NCBI GenBank assembly: GCA_028718125.1
Contig: JAQUMN010000003.1
Span: 46,154 to 110,153, forward strand
Source: Kiritimatiellia bacterium
GTDB taxonomy: Bacteria > Verrucomicrobiota > Kiritimatiellia > JAAZAB01
Reading direction: 5' to 3'
DNA: 64,000 nucleotides
Below, in pieces: positions 45,476 to 54,210 of the stretch. A program made the translations under genes and the position numbers. The notes beneath the pieces were generated by a model that was not told the origin of the DNA, did no database searches, and saw only the letters and a program-made list of their open reading frames with translations. Within the stretch, counting starts at the first letter, position 1, and every line of letters starts with the position of its first letter.

Positions 45476-46657
45476 TCAGGTAATCAGAGGTATGTCGGTC
45501 TCCCGGCCCTGGTCCTGGGCCGAGACGTAGGCGGCGTAGAGCGTGCTGACCGTATCCGCCGCCAGCATGGCATCGCTTTGGGGCTCACGATCATCCCGCA
45601 GGCATTCCATGAAATCCTGCAGCTCCTGCGGATACCCGCTCATCCAGTTCTCGTCGGGCGCGGGAAAACTCCAGCCCTGCTTGGTGCCCAGTTTTTCGGT
45701 GAGATACACGTGCTCCAGCTGCTTCTCGACGGGATTATACAGCACGTTGGCATCGGTGGGATTAATGTTGCAGCGCATGCGATGGTTGTTGCCGTAAATT
45801 TCCATCCAGTTGTGCACCCCGCCCATCACCAGCTCGCAGGAAAATACGTCCGCCGGCATGCCGTCCTCGAACGTGACGTGCGCCTGGACAAAATCCTCGA
45901 CATCCTTGTAGTCGGTGCGCAAATGGCCCTGGCTTCTGAACTGCGGATTGCGCGTGACCGCATGCGTCCGGCAACTGACGGTCTTCGGGCGGATGGCGCG
46001 GCCCTGCCGCGCCTGGCCTTCAATGCGCTTGAGATACAAGGCGGCAGAGAGCGGATGGCAGCCCTTGCCGACCAGCGAGCCGCCGCCGGAGAGACGCCAA
46101 TCTCCGTAAGCCGTGCTGACGCTCCCGCTGTGGCTTTCCTCGGCGTGAATCCATAAAATCTGGCCCTGCGTGGCGCGGAGTATCTCCGCTTCCTTCTGGA
46201 CGGAAGGCGCATAGACCCAGTTTTCTGCATACAGGAGTTTAACCCGGTGCTTGCGCGAAGCATCAATCATTCTCCGGACGGATTGCATGGCCTCATCCAG
46301 CAGGGAGCGCTTGTCGGCGCGGTCGCCGCGCCAGTCGGGTATTCCCGGCCCGTAGGCGCCGGTAAATGGTTTTTCAATGATTACATGCCGATCCAGTTCA
46401 CAGGCACGCACGCACAAGGGCTCGTGCAGGGCGCCGGGCACACAAAGGTCCACGACATCCACGGCGCGCACCAGGTCGTCATAACTATCAAAGGCCTTGA
46501 TCCCGTTTTTCGAGGCAAATGCCTGGCGGCTCTCCGCCGACTTGGAATAGACACCAACGACCTCGACGGCCACGCCGCCGATGTGCCGGTAAGAGGCCAA
46601 ATGAAACCGGGCCGCAAACCGCGCCCCGACAACGCCAATCTTGATGGGTTTTTTCAT
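45476..46657 (-). CDS. Gfo/Idh/MocA family oxidoreductase
   Basis: 393 residues. Rossmann fold IGVVGARFAARFHLASY (about 7-23), where the second Gly of GxGxxG is Ala, and the family's HVIIEKPFTGAYG near 93, with the catalytic-lysine EKP motif. The C-terminal alpha/beta domain has GGGSLVGKGCHPL near 190. NAD(P)-dependent oxidation of a sugar or inositol-type substrate is expected; the real substrate cannot be told. It lies 45 bases upstream of the flavoprotein gene on the same strand, so the two may be co-transcribed. No ribosome site is obvious. Confidence 0.9.
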   Translation of the reverse strand: MKKPIKIGVVGARFAARFHLASYRHIGGVAVEVVGVYSKSAESRQAFASKNGIKAFDSYDDLVRAVDVVDLCVPGALHEPLCVRACELDRHVIIEKPFTGAYGPGIPDWRGDRADKRSLLDEAMQSVRRMIDASRKHRVKLLYAENWVYAPSVQKEAEILRATQGQILWIHAEESHSGSVSTAYGDWRLSGGGSLVGKGCHPLSAALYLKRIEGQARQGRAIRPKTVSCRTHAVTRNPQFRSQGHLRTDYKDVEDFVQAHVTFEDGMPADVFSCELVMGGVHNWMEIYGNNHRMRCNINPTDANVLYNPVEKQLEHVYLTEKLGTKQGWSFPAPDENWMSGYPQELQDFMECLRDDREPQSDAMLAADTVSTLYAAYVSAQDQGRETDIPLIT

Positions 46658-46759
46658 GCATTGGATTATAAATAATTGTGTTGCCGTAAAAAAGCAAAAA
46701 AAGGCGGTCTCGATCCTTCGTCAATAAATGGCTAAGAATTTATAAAGGAAACCTCTTGC

Positions 46760-47821
46760 ATGAAACCCGTTGGTATAATATTTTCCGGGGCGGCATGGAT
46801 ACTGGCGGCAATGGCAGCTTTTGCGGTCAAATCGACCAATGCTCCGCTAAAAAAGGAGAGCCCTGTGCATACGGTGACGATTGTCAGCTCAATGGACAGG
46901 TCGGAACAGAAAGCATTGTTCTATTTGCCTCCCGGGAGCGCGCATGATCAGAAAGGGGAGCCGATTCCCCTCCTGGTGCAACTGCATACCTGGAGCGGAA
47001 ACTATACCCAGTGCGACGCATACCCAAGGGACAAAAAGTGGGGGATGATTGCGCCGGATTTTCGCGGGCCCAACAACCGTCCGGAAGCCTGCGCTTCCCT
47101 GCTGGCTATTCAAGATGTTTTGGACGCGGTTGAATACGCCAAAAAAAACGCCAGGATTGACGAGTCAAGGATCTATCTTTCCGGCTGGTCCGGAGGCGGG
47201 CACATGGCCCTGATGATGGCGGCCAAGGCGCCGAATATCTGGGCCGGTATTTCATCCTGGGTGCCTATTTCCGATCTCGCGGCATGGCACGCGTTCCAAA
47301 AATCCAGCGGATATGGCCGGCAAATGGTTCAAGTCTGCGGCGGCGCGCCGGGCACTCCGGCAGCCGACGCGGAATATAAGGCGCGTTCGCCGATTAATTT
47401 TTTGCCTTCGGCCAGGGATATTCCCTTTGACATTAACGCAGGAATTCATGACGGGCATACGGGATCCGTTCCGATAAGCCAGTCGCTTTACGCGTTCAAT
47501 GTCCTGGCGGAAGCCAACGGCTTCAAGGACAGGCAGATTACCGAGGCCGATATCCGGCAAATGACGCGCGAAGCAAAAGTGCCGCCGACGCTTGCCCGTG
47601 AAACCGAAAACGACCCGGAAAGAACGCTCGCGATCCTGTTCAGGCGGACGGCCGGAAGCGTGCGGATCACCCTGTTTGAAGGCGGGCATGCGGTGGAAAA
47701 GGACGCGGCCTGGAACTGGCTGGAGCGGCAAAAGAAAGGCGCCCTCGCCTTTTTCGAAGTTCCCAAATCTTCGGACGGCATAAAGATCCCGGCAAGCGGC
47801 GCCCAGGATGTGGCCAGATAG
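46760..47821 (+). CDS. Secreted alpha/beta hydrolase, prolyl-oligopeptidase type
   Basis: 353 residues. Signal peptide 1-28. LLVQLHTWSGNY near 73 is the oxyanion-hole strand; IYLSGWSGGGHMALM near 138-152 is the nucleophile elbow (GWSGG, Ser near 144); a His in the VEKD region near 311 (EGGHAVEKDAA) completes the triad. The family (peptidase S9/acetyl xylan esterase-like) acts outside the cell on peptides or polysaccharide esters. AAAGGA lies ten bases before the ATG. It is convergent with polX, with only 30 bases between the ends. Confidence 0.85.
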   Translation: MKPVGIIFSGAAWILAAMAAFAVKSTNAPLKKESPVHTVTIVSSMDRSEQKALFYLPPGSAHDQKGEPIPLLVQLHTWSGNYTQCDAYPRDKKWGMIAPDFRGPNNRPEACASLLAIQDVLDAVEYAKKNARIDESRIYLSGWSGGGHMALMMAAKAPNIWAGISSWVPISDLAAWHAFQKSSGYGRQMVQVCGGAPGTPAADAEYKARSPINFLPSARDIPFDINAGIHDGHTGSVPISQSLYAFNVLAEANGFKDRQITEADIRQMTREAKVPPTLARETENDPERTLAILFRRTAGSVRITLFEGGHAVEKDAAWNWLERQKKGALAFFEVPKSSDGIKIPASGAQDVAR

Positions 47822-47851
47822 ACGAGTTGATTGCACAAGATAAGACCACGA

Positions 47852-49573
47852 TCAGGATTTCCTGAACAGTTTGCGCGCGGCTTCCCATGAACGGGTATTG
47901 AGGACATCGTCCTTTTCCAGCCAGCCGCGGCGAGCCTGGCCTACGCCTAAACGCATGAAATCCAGGCTCAAAGGACTGTGGGAATCCGTGGAAATGGCGA
48001 CTTTAACGCCAAGCTCCCTGGCCATCCGGCAATAGACATCGTTCATATCCAGCCGCTGGGGATGGGCATTGAGTTCGAGAAAGCAGCCGCGTTCCTTCGC
48101 CGCATGCAATAAGCGCTCCAGGTCCACTTCGTAGGCGTCACGCTCGCCGATCAACCGGCCGCTGGGATGCGCAAGGATGTGGAAACAGGGATTATCCATG
48201 GCGCGCATGATCCGCTCGGTCTGTTTTTCGCGAGAAAGGGTGAACAGGAAATGCACGGCGCCCACAACCACATCCAGTTCCTTTAAAATGTCATCGGCCA
48301 AATCCAGTTCCCCGTTTTCAAGGATGTCCACCTCGATGGATTTCAATATCCGGAAGCCGCTGAGTTGTTTATTGAGGCGGTCAATTTCCCGGATTTGCCG
48401 GGCCAGCCGCGTGGCGTTCAGGCCGTGGACCATGGTCATGTGCTTGGAATGGTCCGTGATGGCCAGGTATTCATAACCGAGCCTGCCGGCCGCCCTGGCC
48501 ATCTCCGCGATATCAGCGCGTCCATCGGTCGCCGTCGAATGCGATTGCAGGTCGCCGCGGATATTTTCCAGTGTAACCAGCTTCGGCAACCGGCCCTTTT
48601 CCGCCGCCTCAATCTCGCCGCGGTCCTCACGCAGTTCGGGCTCGATATACGGCAGCTGCACCGCCGCGTATACCTCGTCTTCCTTCGCCCCGCCCACCCG
48701 CGCTTCGCCGCGGAACACCCCGTATTCGTTGATCTTGAGCCCGGCCTTGACCCCTCGTGCGCGGATAGCGATGTTGTGCGCCTTTGACCCGGTGAAATAA
48801 TGCAGGGCTGCGCCGTAACTTTCCTCCGGCACCACCCGCAGGTCGACGTGTAATCCGGAGCGCAGGATCACTGAAGACCGCGTCTTGCCATGCGATATTA
48901 CCTCCGTGACGTCCTCGTAGCCGACAAACCGCCGCATGATTTCAGCGCTGTCCGCGCAGGTCGCCAGGATATCCACGTCCCCCACCGTTTCCCGGCGACG
49001 GCGGAAACTGCCGGCGGGCACCACGCGCTTGACCCCCTTGACCCCGCGCAGGTTCTTCAGCAGGGACTCGACAACTTGCTCGGCAGTCACCAGTAACATG
49101 CGCGGCGGCGTTTGTGTTTTCCGGTCAAGATATTCGCGAATCCGGGCTTCGGTCTTTTCACCAAAGCCATCCAGTGTCTGAAACTTGCCCGCCCGCACGG
49201 CATGTTCCAGGCTGGCCAGGTCCGTGATCTTCAATTTTTCAAACAATTCATGCACGCGCCGCGGCCCGAGCCCGGGAATCTTCATCAAATCGCTGAGTGC
49301 CGCCGGCACGTGTTTTTCTTCCTGCTCCAGCGCCGCGAGATGGCCGGTCTCCACGATTTCCTTGAGTTTCCTGGCCAGGGCCTCGCCAATCCCGGGTAAT
49401 TCCGAAAGATCCTCGTTGGCGGCAACCATATCGGCCACGCTCCGGGGCAGGCTTTCCACCAGGTGCGCCGCGTTGCGATAGGCGCGCACGCGGAACGCAT
49501 TGGCGCCCTCAATTTCCAGGAGATCGGCCAGCTTATTCAACGCCTGGGCAATTTCGACATTATGGACCGGCAT
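47852..49573 (-). CDS. polX: DNA polymerase X family protein with PHP domain
   Basis: 573 residues, GAGGAG before the ATG. N-terminal helix-hairpin-helix domains (LSELPGIGEALARKLKEI near 55; LMKIPGLGPRRVHELFEKL near 95), the polymerase X nucleotidyl-transfer core with VGDVDILATCAD near 193 (catalytic Asp pair), then a C-terminal PHP domain from about 335 with LQSHSTATDG and YLAITDHSK, whose His/Asp residues bind metals for 3'-5' exonuclease activity. It fills small gaps in base-excision repair in the cytoplasm. Length and domain order are typical of bacterial PolX. Confidence 0.95.
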   Translation of the reverse strand: MPVHNVEIAQALNKLADLLEIEGANAFRVRAYRNAAHLVESLPRSVADMVAANEDLSELPGIGEALARKLKEIVETGHLAALEQEEKHVPAALSDLMKIPGLGPRRVHELFEKLKITDLASLEHAVRAGKFQTLDGFGEKTEARIREYLDRKTQTPPRMLLVTAEQVVESLLKNLRGVKGVKRVVPAGSFRRRRETVGDVDILATCADSAEIMRRFVGYEDVTEVISHGKTRSSVILRSGLHVDLRVVPEESYGAALHYFTGSKAHNIAIRARGVKAGLKINEYGVFRGEARVGGAKEDEVYAAVQLPYIEPELREDRGEIEAAEKGRLPKLVTLENIRGDLQSHSTATDGRADIAEMARAAGRLGYEYLAITDHSKHMTMVHGLNATRLARQIREIDRLNKQLSGFRILKSIEVDILENGELDLADDILKELDVVVGAVHFLFTLSREKQTERIMRAMDNPCFHILAHPSGRLIGERDAYEVDLERLLHAAKERGCFLELNAHPQRLDMNDVYCRMARELGVKVAISTDSHSPLSLDFMRLGVGQARRGWLEKDDVLNTRSWEAARKLFRKS

Positions 49574-50047
49574 GGCAACTCCTCGATTAAGTTATACCGG
49601 CAGGATAACAAATGGACGGCAGGAATTGAATAACAAAAAAGACCATCCCGATTGGCGCGAAGCGGATTTGCAAGGAAACCGCATATGGCGTAAAATATCG
49701 GCATGTATCGAGCGATTAGGTCGCAAGTCCATCGTGCCAGACGGCCAGGATCGCCCATAAAGGAGCTCTCCATAAAAACGACAGGCGCAAGATCAAGACG
49801 TGCGATTCGGGAAATCCTGTTCCCGACATCGACCGACTGGCCGATAAGTTTGGGCTGGCAACGGACGGTGGGCGGCAGCCTCTACTCCATGAAGGTGCAT
49901 GCCGAAGTTGAAATCCAGTTTATCAAGCTGGGTGCCGGGGGCATGCACTTCAATGCCGCAGTCCAAAACATGCATCCTGCCCGCCGTTTGCGGATTGCTT
50001 CTTCCCCATGCACACGAATCCCGCATCCGAAGCATACACCACCGCGC
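49574..50047. other. 474-base gap without a recognised gene
   Basis: Open frames exist on both strands, but none has a ribosome site with family-like sequence. GCGTAAAATATC at 49689-49700 resembles the -10 region before the tRNA-Leu locus. I see no RNA gene here. Confidence 0.5.
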
Positions 50048-50308
50048 TCAATCCGGAACTACCTTGAAAACGGTGTCGTTGACCCGGACATGTTCCTTCA
50101 GCTTGGTGCCCGCGTTCTGGCCGCGCGTGGCTTTCGGCACGTTGACGTGCTCAATCTGCATGGATTCAACGACCTGGGTAAAATCGCTCGTATGGCCCTT
50201 GATATGAATGGTCTCGCCCACGGCCAGATCCCCATCCGTCAGTTCAATCGCCCCGACGCCGACATGTCCGAAATAATGAGAGATGTGACCGATCTTGATT
50301 TCCGCCAT
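50048..50308 (-). CDS. Small elongation-factor-like protein (EF-Tu domain 2 fold)
   Basis: 86 residues from ATG 50308 (MAEIKIGHISHYFG), with AAAGGAGGAGTT directly before it; the longer frame from 50362 is rejected for that reason. IGHISHYFGHVGVGAIEL, then GDLAVGETIHIKGHTSDF and VESMQIEHVNVPKA match the stand-alone 'translation elongation factor-like' family, a beta-barrel with the fold of EF-Tu domain 2 but no GTPase. Its function is not established; a link to translation or a peptidase of the U32 group has been suggested from domain similarity. Monocistronic. Confidence 0.85.
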   Translation of the reverse strand: MAEIKIGHISHYFGHVGVGAIELTDGDLAVGETIHIKGHTSDFTQVVESMQIEHVNVPKATRGQNAGTKLKEHVRVNDTVFKVVPD

Positions 50309-50438
50309 AACTCCTCCTTTCGCCGTTGCACCGGCTGATTCATAACACATCTTACACAACACCCATCATTTGCGATAATGTTATACAGCCGCGCGGCCTT
50401 TGTCAACGGTATTTGGCTTGGCGCCACAGGCAGAGCCA

Positions 50439-50602
50439 TGGGCTGCGGCAAGAACGGTTTCGCGAAAGCTCCCGCCATAGTCCGGCAACTGCCGGACTAT
50501 GGCGGGTAGGCTGCCCCTGGCACGAATGCCAATTCTTTCGCGATATTGGAGGGCGGAGCGCTGCGACGCCGCTGGTTTCAGCATGAATGACGCAGCCTTG
50601 AC
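50439..50602 (+). repeat. Dispersed intergenic repeat, copy B, with perfect 17-bp inverted repeat
   Basis: Second copy of the element at 21674-21862. Positions 50471-50487 and 50490-50506 are perfect reverse complements (17 bases each) around AC, giving a very stable hairpin. Copy A keeps only the right arm intact. Both copies lie between genes and in the same orientation. Confidence 0.7.
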
Positions 50603-50665
50603 ATAGGGCCGGCAAACTTCCGGCGCGAGGCGGGCGGAGATGCGATTCGCCTGCCACACCGGACC

Positions 50666-51124
50666 TCATGGATGTCTATCAGGGCAGATACGCGGGATGA
50701 ACATTGGCACGCGGCGCCGATAGTCGGCATAGGTCGCCCCGAACCGCTTTTCCAGTTCCGGCTCCTCGATCCATTTCAATTCCAGGATCATGATGATGAT
50801 AAACAGGGGACCGAAGAAGCCGGTGAGCGCCATCGAATTACAGACTATGCCAAAATCCTGCAGGAGCATGAAAACGCCAAATAACATGGGGTTGCGGACG
50901 TATGCATAAGGCCCGGCAGTCACCAGGCGCGGCGGCGGATTGAACGGGACCGGCGTACCGTGCGCTTTCAGGAAATACAGGAATGACCATGCCCAGAACC
51001 ATGACCCCACCGCCAGGAGCGGGGCCGCGGCCAGGCATTGCCAGGGCGGGTAAAAAAGATCAGGCAGGCGCAAATACCGGTCCAGAAAGAAAGCCAGAGC
51101 GATGAAACAAACCACGCAACTCAA
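50666..51124 (-). CDS. Isoprenylcysteine/phospholipid methyltransferase family membrane protein
   Basis: 152 residues from TTG 51124; the open frame with similar hydrophobic sequence (VLTALGGAIF) continues upstream to the preceding gene's stop, so the true start may be a non-ATG codon slightly earlier. Four to five helices; LVTAGPYAYVRNPMLFG near 88-104 and EEPELEKRFGATYADYRRRVP near 125 are the hallmark motifs of this ICMT/PEMT-like family, whose members use S-adenosylmethionine to methylate membrane lipids or unknown substrates. It is the last gene of the Rrf2-Hcp operon. Confidence 0.82.
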   Translation of the reverse strand: MSCVVCFIALAFFLDRYLRLPDLFYPPWQCLAAAPLLAVGSWFWAWSFLYFLKAHGTPVPFNPPPRLVTAGPYAYVRNPMLFGVFMLLQDFGIVCNSMALTGFFGPLFIIIMILELKWIEEPELEKRFGATYADYRRRVPMFIPRICPDRHP

Positions 51125-51177
51125 AAAAATCGCTCCACCTAACGCCGTTAAGACAGTCCGCAGGCGGACATCGCCGG

Positions 51178-51933
51178 TTACGGCTTTATCCGGGTTTGCG
51201 TTTTGATCGTTCCATCCAATCCGACCTGAACTTCCTCTACGCGCAGGTCATGGCGTCCGCTTTGGCGCACCGCCTCCGCGACGATCGTCGTCAGCCCGCC
51301 GCAACACGGCACTTCCATTCGAACCACGCACACGCCGGGAATGCTCTTGTCCTTCAGGATGGCGGCCAGTTTTGCGGCGTAGCCTTCCGTCCGATCCAGC
51401 TTTGGACAGCCCACAACCACACCGCGTCCGCGGATGAACCGTTTATGGATTTCCGCCGAAGCCACCGGAGCGCAAGTGCTGAGCACCAGCAAATCGCGGC
51501 CACTGAAGAAAGGCGCACCCGGCTGGACCAGGTGAATCTGTACCGGCCATTGCTCCAATTCCGATCCTCCCGCCCCGGCGGTGACGACCGCCCCGGCGGC
51601 AATGGCCGCACCGGCGGCAATGGCCTCACCGGCGGCATGAGCAGGTTTCGGCGCAAAGCGCATCTGCATGCCCGGGCAACCGCTTTTGCCCCGTTCAGCG
51701 TGCACTTGGATTTTAGTCTGCGCAGCGTCGAATGCCGGCGCCTCGCGGACCTCCACGGTCAGGGCCCCGGTGGGACAATCGCCGATGCACGCGCCCAACC
51801 CGTCACAGAAGATCTCCTTGACCAACTTGGCCTTGCCGTTCACCAGCTTGAGCGCGCCTTCGGCGCAGGCTGTGATGCACTGGCCGCATCCGTTGCATTT
51901 TGACTCGTCAATATGGATGATATTCCGTTGCAT
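51178..51933 (-). CDS. Two-[4Fe-4S] ferredoxin-domain protein downstream of hcp
   Basis: About 251 residues from ATG 51933 (MQRNIIHIDE); a TTG at 51951 would add six. Cys motifs CNGCGQCITACAEGAL (about 14-29) and CDGLGACIGDCPTGAL (about 44-59) bind two [4Fe-4S] clusters. The C-terminal ~170 residues form an alpha/beta region with VVVGCPKLDR near 175 and MEVPCCGGL near 210, typical of the 'ferredoxin' gene paired with hcp in anaerobes. It probably delivers electrons to Hcp. The Ala-rich linker (about 95-120) is repetitive. It lies 22 bases after hcp. Confidence 0.85.
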   Translation of the reverse strand: MQRNIIHIDESKCNGCGQCITACAEGALKLVNGKAKLVKEIFCDGLGACIGDCPTGALTVEVREAPAFDAAQTKIQVHAERGKSGCPGMQMRFAPKPAHAAGEAIAAGAAIAAGAVVTAGAGGSELEQWPVQIHLVQPGAPFFSGRDLLVLSTCAPVASAEIHKRFIRGRGVVVGCPKLDRTEGYAAKLAAILKDKSIPGVCVVRMEVPCCGGLTTIVAEAVRQSGRHDLRVEEVQVGLDGTIKTQTRIKP

Positions 51934-51955
51934 GGCTTGCTGGTAATCCAATTCC

Positions 51956-53602
51956 CTATTTTTTCAGGATAGCCTTCAGATCCTGCTCCGGCGTGGTGAT
52001 CGGCATTATGGCGAACTTATCCGCCAGCACCTTCAAGACCGCCGGCGTCACGCAGGCCGGCAGACTGGGGCCCAGGCGGATATTGCGAATGCCGAGATGC
52101 AGCAACGTCAGCAGGATGCAGACGGCTTTCTGCTCATACCAGGAAAGCACCAGCGAAAGCGGCAATTCGTTTACGCCGCAATTGAATGCGCTTGCCAGCG
52201 CCACCGCAATCTGGATGGCCGAATAAGCGTCGTTGCACTGGCCGCAATCCAGGAGCCGCGGAATACCGTTGATGGCGCCGAAGTCCAGTTTGTTGAACCG
52301 GAACTTGCCGCAGGCCAGGGTCAGAATCACGCAATCCTTCGGCACCTGCCGGGCAAACTCGGTGTAATAATTTCGCCCGCTTTTTGCGCCGTCGCAACCG
52401 CCGACCAGAAAGAAGCGTCGAATGGCGCCGGCCTTGACGGCCTGCACCACCTCGCCGGCCACGCCCAGCACGGCGTCATGGCCAAAACCGACCAGGATGG
52501 TTTGATCGGGCCCATCCTCCTTGAAGCCTTCTGCCGCCAGGGCCGCCCGGATCAGCGGTGCATAGTCATGGCCGGCGATGTGCGCCACGCCCGGCCAGGC
52601 AACCAGGTCGCAGGTAAAGATGCGGTTTTTATAACTATCCCTGGGTTTCTGGATGCAATTGGTGGTCATGAGGATTGCACCGGGAAAAGCGTTGAACTCC
52701 GTGCATTGCTCCTGCCAGGCGCCGCCGTAATGGCCCGCCAGATGCTTGAATTTTTTCAGCCCGGGATAGCCATGCGCCGGCAGCATTTCACCGTGCGTGT
52801 AAATGTTTATGCCCTTGCCCTCGGTTTGTTTCAGCAACATTTCCAAATCCTTGAGATCGTGGCCGGAAATGAGAATGGCCTTGCCTTTCCGCGGATGAAT
52901 GCGAACCGCGGTGGGTACAGGATGGCCGTAGGCGCCGGTGTTGGCCGCATCCAGGAGGCCCATGACTTTTAGATTCACCTCGCCGCATTTCAAGCACATC
53001 GCCAGGAGCTCATTGACCGACGGATCCGGGCGGGTCAGAAAGTCCAGAGCCTCGTCGAAAAACGCATAGACCCCGGCATCTTCCTTGCCCAGAATGCGGG
53101 CATGGTAAGCGTAGGCGGCCGTACCCTTGAGCCCGGAAGTCAGCAGTTCCTGCAGGCCAGCGCGATCATCGCCCAACAGCGCGCGACGGGCCAAGATACC
53201 GACGGCCTCGCCCTGCCGCACCAACCCGGGTAAATCGCGCTCCAGCAACCCGATTGCGGATGCGGGCGATTTTTCGGGATTTTTGCTCTTTTGGCGGCAG
53301 GCTTCCTCGTAGCGCGCGCGAACCCGGTTGAGATGCAGCGCAGAGGCCGCAAGCAGGGCCTGAAGGCGCGCCGGGTCGAAATTAACGTTGGTCACCGTTG
53401 AAAACAGGGCTTCCTGGATGAACCGGTCCGCTTCAATATCCACTACATCCAGCGACCGCGCCAGTTGTAACTGCCGGGCAATTTGCTTGGTCTGATAAAC
53501 TAACAGGTCCTGCAAGGTCGCTACCTGGGCGTTCTTGCCGCACACGCCGCCCACCGTACAACCCGTTCCCTTTGCCGTTTGCTCGCATTGAAAACAGAAC
53601 AT
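51956..53602 (-). CDS. hcp: Hydroxylamine reductase / hybrid-cluster protein
   Basis: 548 residues. MFCFQCEQTAKGTGCTVGGVCG supplies four N-terminal Cys for the first Fe-S cluster (C3, C6, C15, C21). Hybrid-cluster ligands are visible as HGEMLPAHGYP near 265, QEQCTEF near 310, LACGKFRFNK near 430, LLDCGQCNDAYSA near 455 and the Glu of WYEQK near 490. It reduces hydroxylamine to ammonia or acts as a high-affinity NO reductase in the cytoplasm. It follows the Rrf2 regulator gene by 18 bases and is co-transcribed with the ferredoxin gene. Confidence 0.95.
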   Translation of the reverse strand: MFCFQCEQTAKGTGCTVGGVCGKNAQVATLQDLLVYQTKQIARQLQLARSLDVVDIEADRFIQEALFSTVTNVNFDPARLQALLAASALHLNRVRARYEEACRQKSKNPEKSPASAIGLLERDLPGLVRQGEAVGILARRALLGDDRAGLQELLTSGLKGTAAYAYHARILGKEDAGVYAFFDEALDFLTRPDPSVNELLAMCLKCGEVNLKVMGLLDAANTGAYGHPVPTAVRIHPRKGKAILISGHDLKDLEMLLKQTEGKGINIYTHGEMLPAHGYPGLKKFKHLAGHYGGAWQEQCTEFNAFPGAILMTTNCIQKPRDSYKNRIFTCDLVAWPGVAHIAGHDYAPLIRAALAAEGFKEDGPDQTILVGFGHDAVLGVAGEVVQAVKAGAIRRFFLVGGCDGAKSGRNYYTEFARQVPKDCVILTLACGKFRFNKLDFGAINGIPRLLDCGQCNDAYSAIQIAVALASAFNCGVNELPLSLVLSWYEQKAVCILLTLLHLGIRNIRLGPSLPACVTPAVLKVLADKFAIMPITTPEQDLKAILKK

Positions 53603-53620
53603 GACAACCTCCTTTGCTTA

Positions 53621-54076
53621 TCATTTTTTCTTTTTGGTCTTTACTCGCCCGGCCTTTTCCGACCGCCAGCCGGCGACGGCCAGCGCTCCCAGCGTTTTCG
53701 CTGTCAGGTATTCGATTGTCTGGCGATTGATTGCCTGGACTAATCCGCCCAGGATACATGGCCGGCCCTGGCAAGTCTTGTGCTTCAACAGGCATGCCGC
53801 CGGGGCCAGGCGTCCCTCGATGGCTTCGAGCACGTCCCGCAAATTGACGCGCTCCGGCGGCCGGGCAAGGGCATACCCGCCATTCGGTCCCCGGTCAGCC
53901 CGCACCAGCCCGGCCCGCGTCAGGCGCTGGAGCACTTTCACGAGATGCGCCGCCGACACCTGCAAGGCCGAGGCCATCTCGCCGGCCGGGCAAACCCATT
54001 CCGGGTTGGCCGCCAAATACACCGCAGCATGCAATCCCATTGCCCCGGCATCTGATATTTTGATCAAGGTCGCCAT
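53621..54076 (-). CDS. Rrf2-family transcriptional regulator, Cys-containing
   Basis: 151 residues, AGGAGG before the ATG. Winged helix-turn-helix (about 10-75) with VSAAHLVKVLQRLTRAGLV and GPNGGYALARPPERVNL, then three Cys in CLLKHKTCQGRPCILG (about 94-109), the Fe-S-binding pattern of IscR/NsrR-like Rrf2 proteins. First gene of an operon with hcp, so it is likely the NO or redox sensor for it. A lysine-rich tail (VKTKKKK) ends the protein. A perfect inverted repeat lies 24 bases upstream. Confidence 0.92.
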   Translation of the reverse strand: MATLIKISDAGAMGLHAAVYLAANPEWVCPAGEMASALQVSAAHLVKVLQRLTRAGLVRADRGPNGGYALARPPERVNLRDVLEAIEGRLAPAACLLKHKTCQGRPCILGGLVQAINRQTIEYLTAKTLGALAVAGWRSEKAGRVKTKKKK

Positions 54077-54099
54077 GCCGCCGTCCTCCTTACCTATTA

Positions 54100-54121
54100 A
54101 TCTGGTACCTATATACCAGAT
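54100..54121 (-). promoter_or_regulatory. Rrf2-type operator
   Basis: ATCTGGTA-CCTATA-TACCAGAT: perfect 8-base arms, 22 bases in all, 24 bases before the rrf2 start. The arrangement and position fit an autoregulatory site covering the promoter (TATATA lies inside). Confidence 0.7.
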
Positions 54122-54210
54122 ATTCTTCGGCCGTCAAGGATAATCTGGCGATATTTGCATTGGGTGCAGGAGGCCTTGCCGGATAGGGTAAACGGCTTTC
54201 CATCCGCAGG

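Noticed and set aside
49703..50338. 211-codon plus-strand open frame
   Set aside because: It starts in a gap without a ribosome site and then runs antisense to the elongation-factor-like gene; the translation has no family features.
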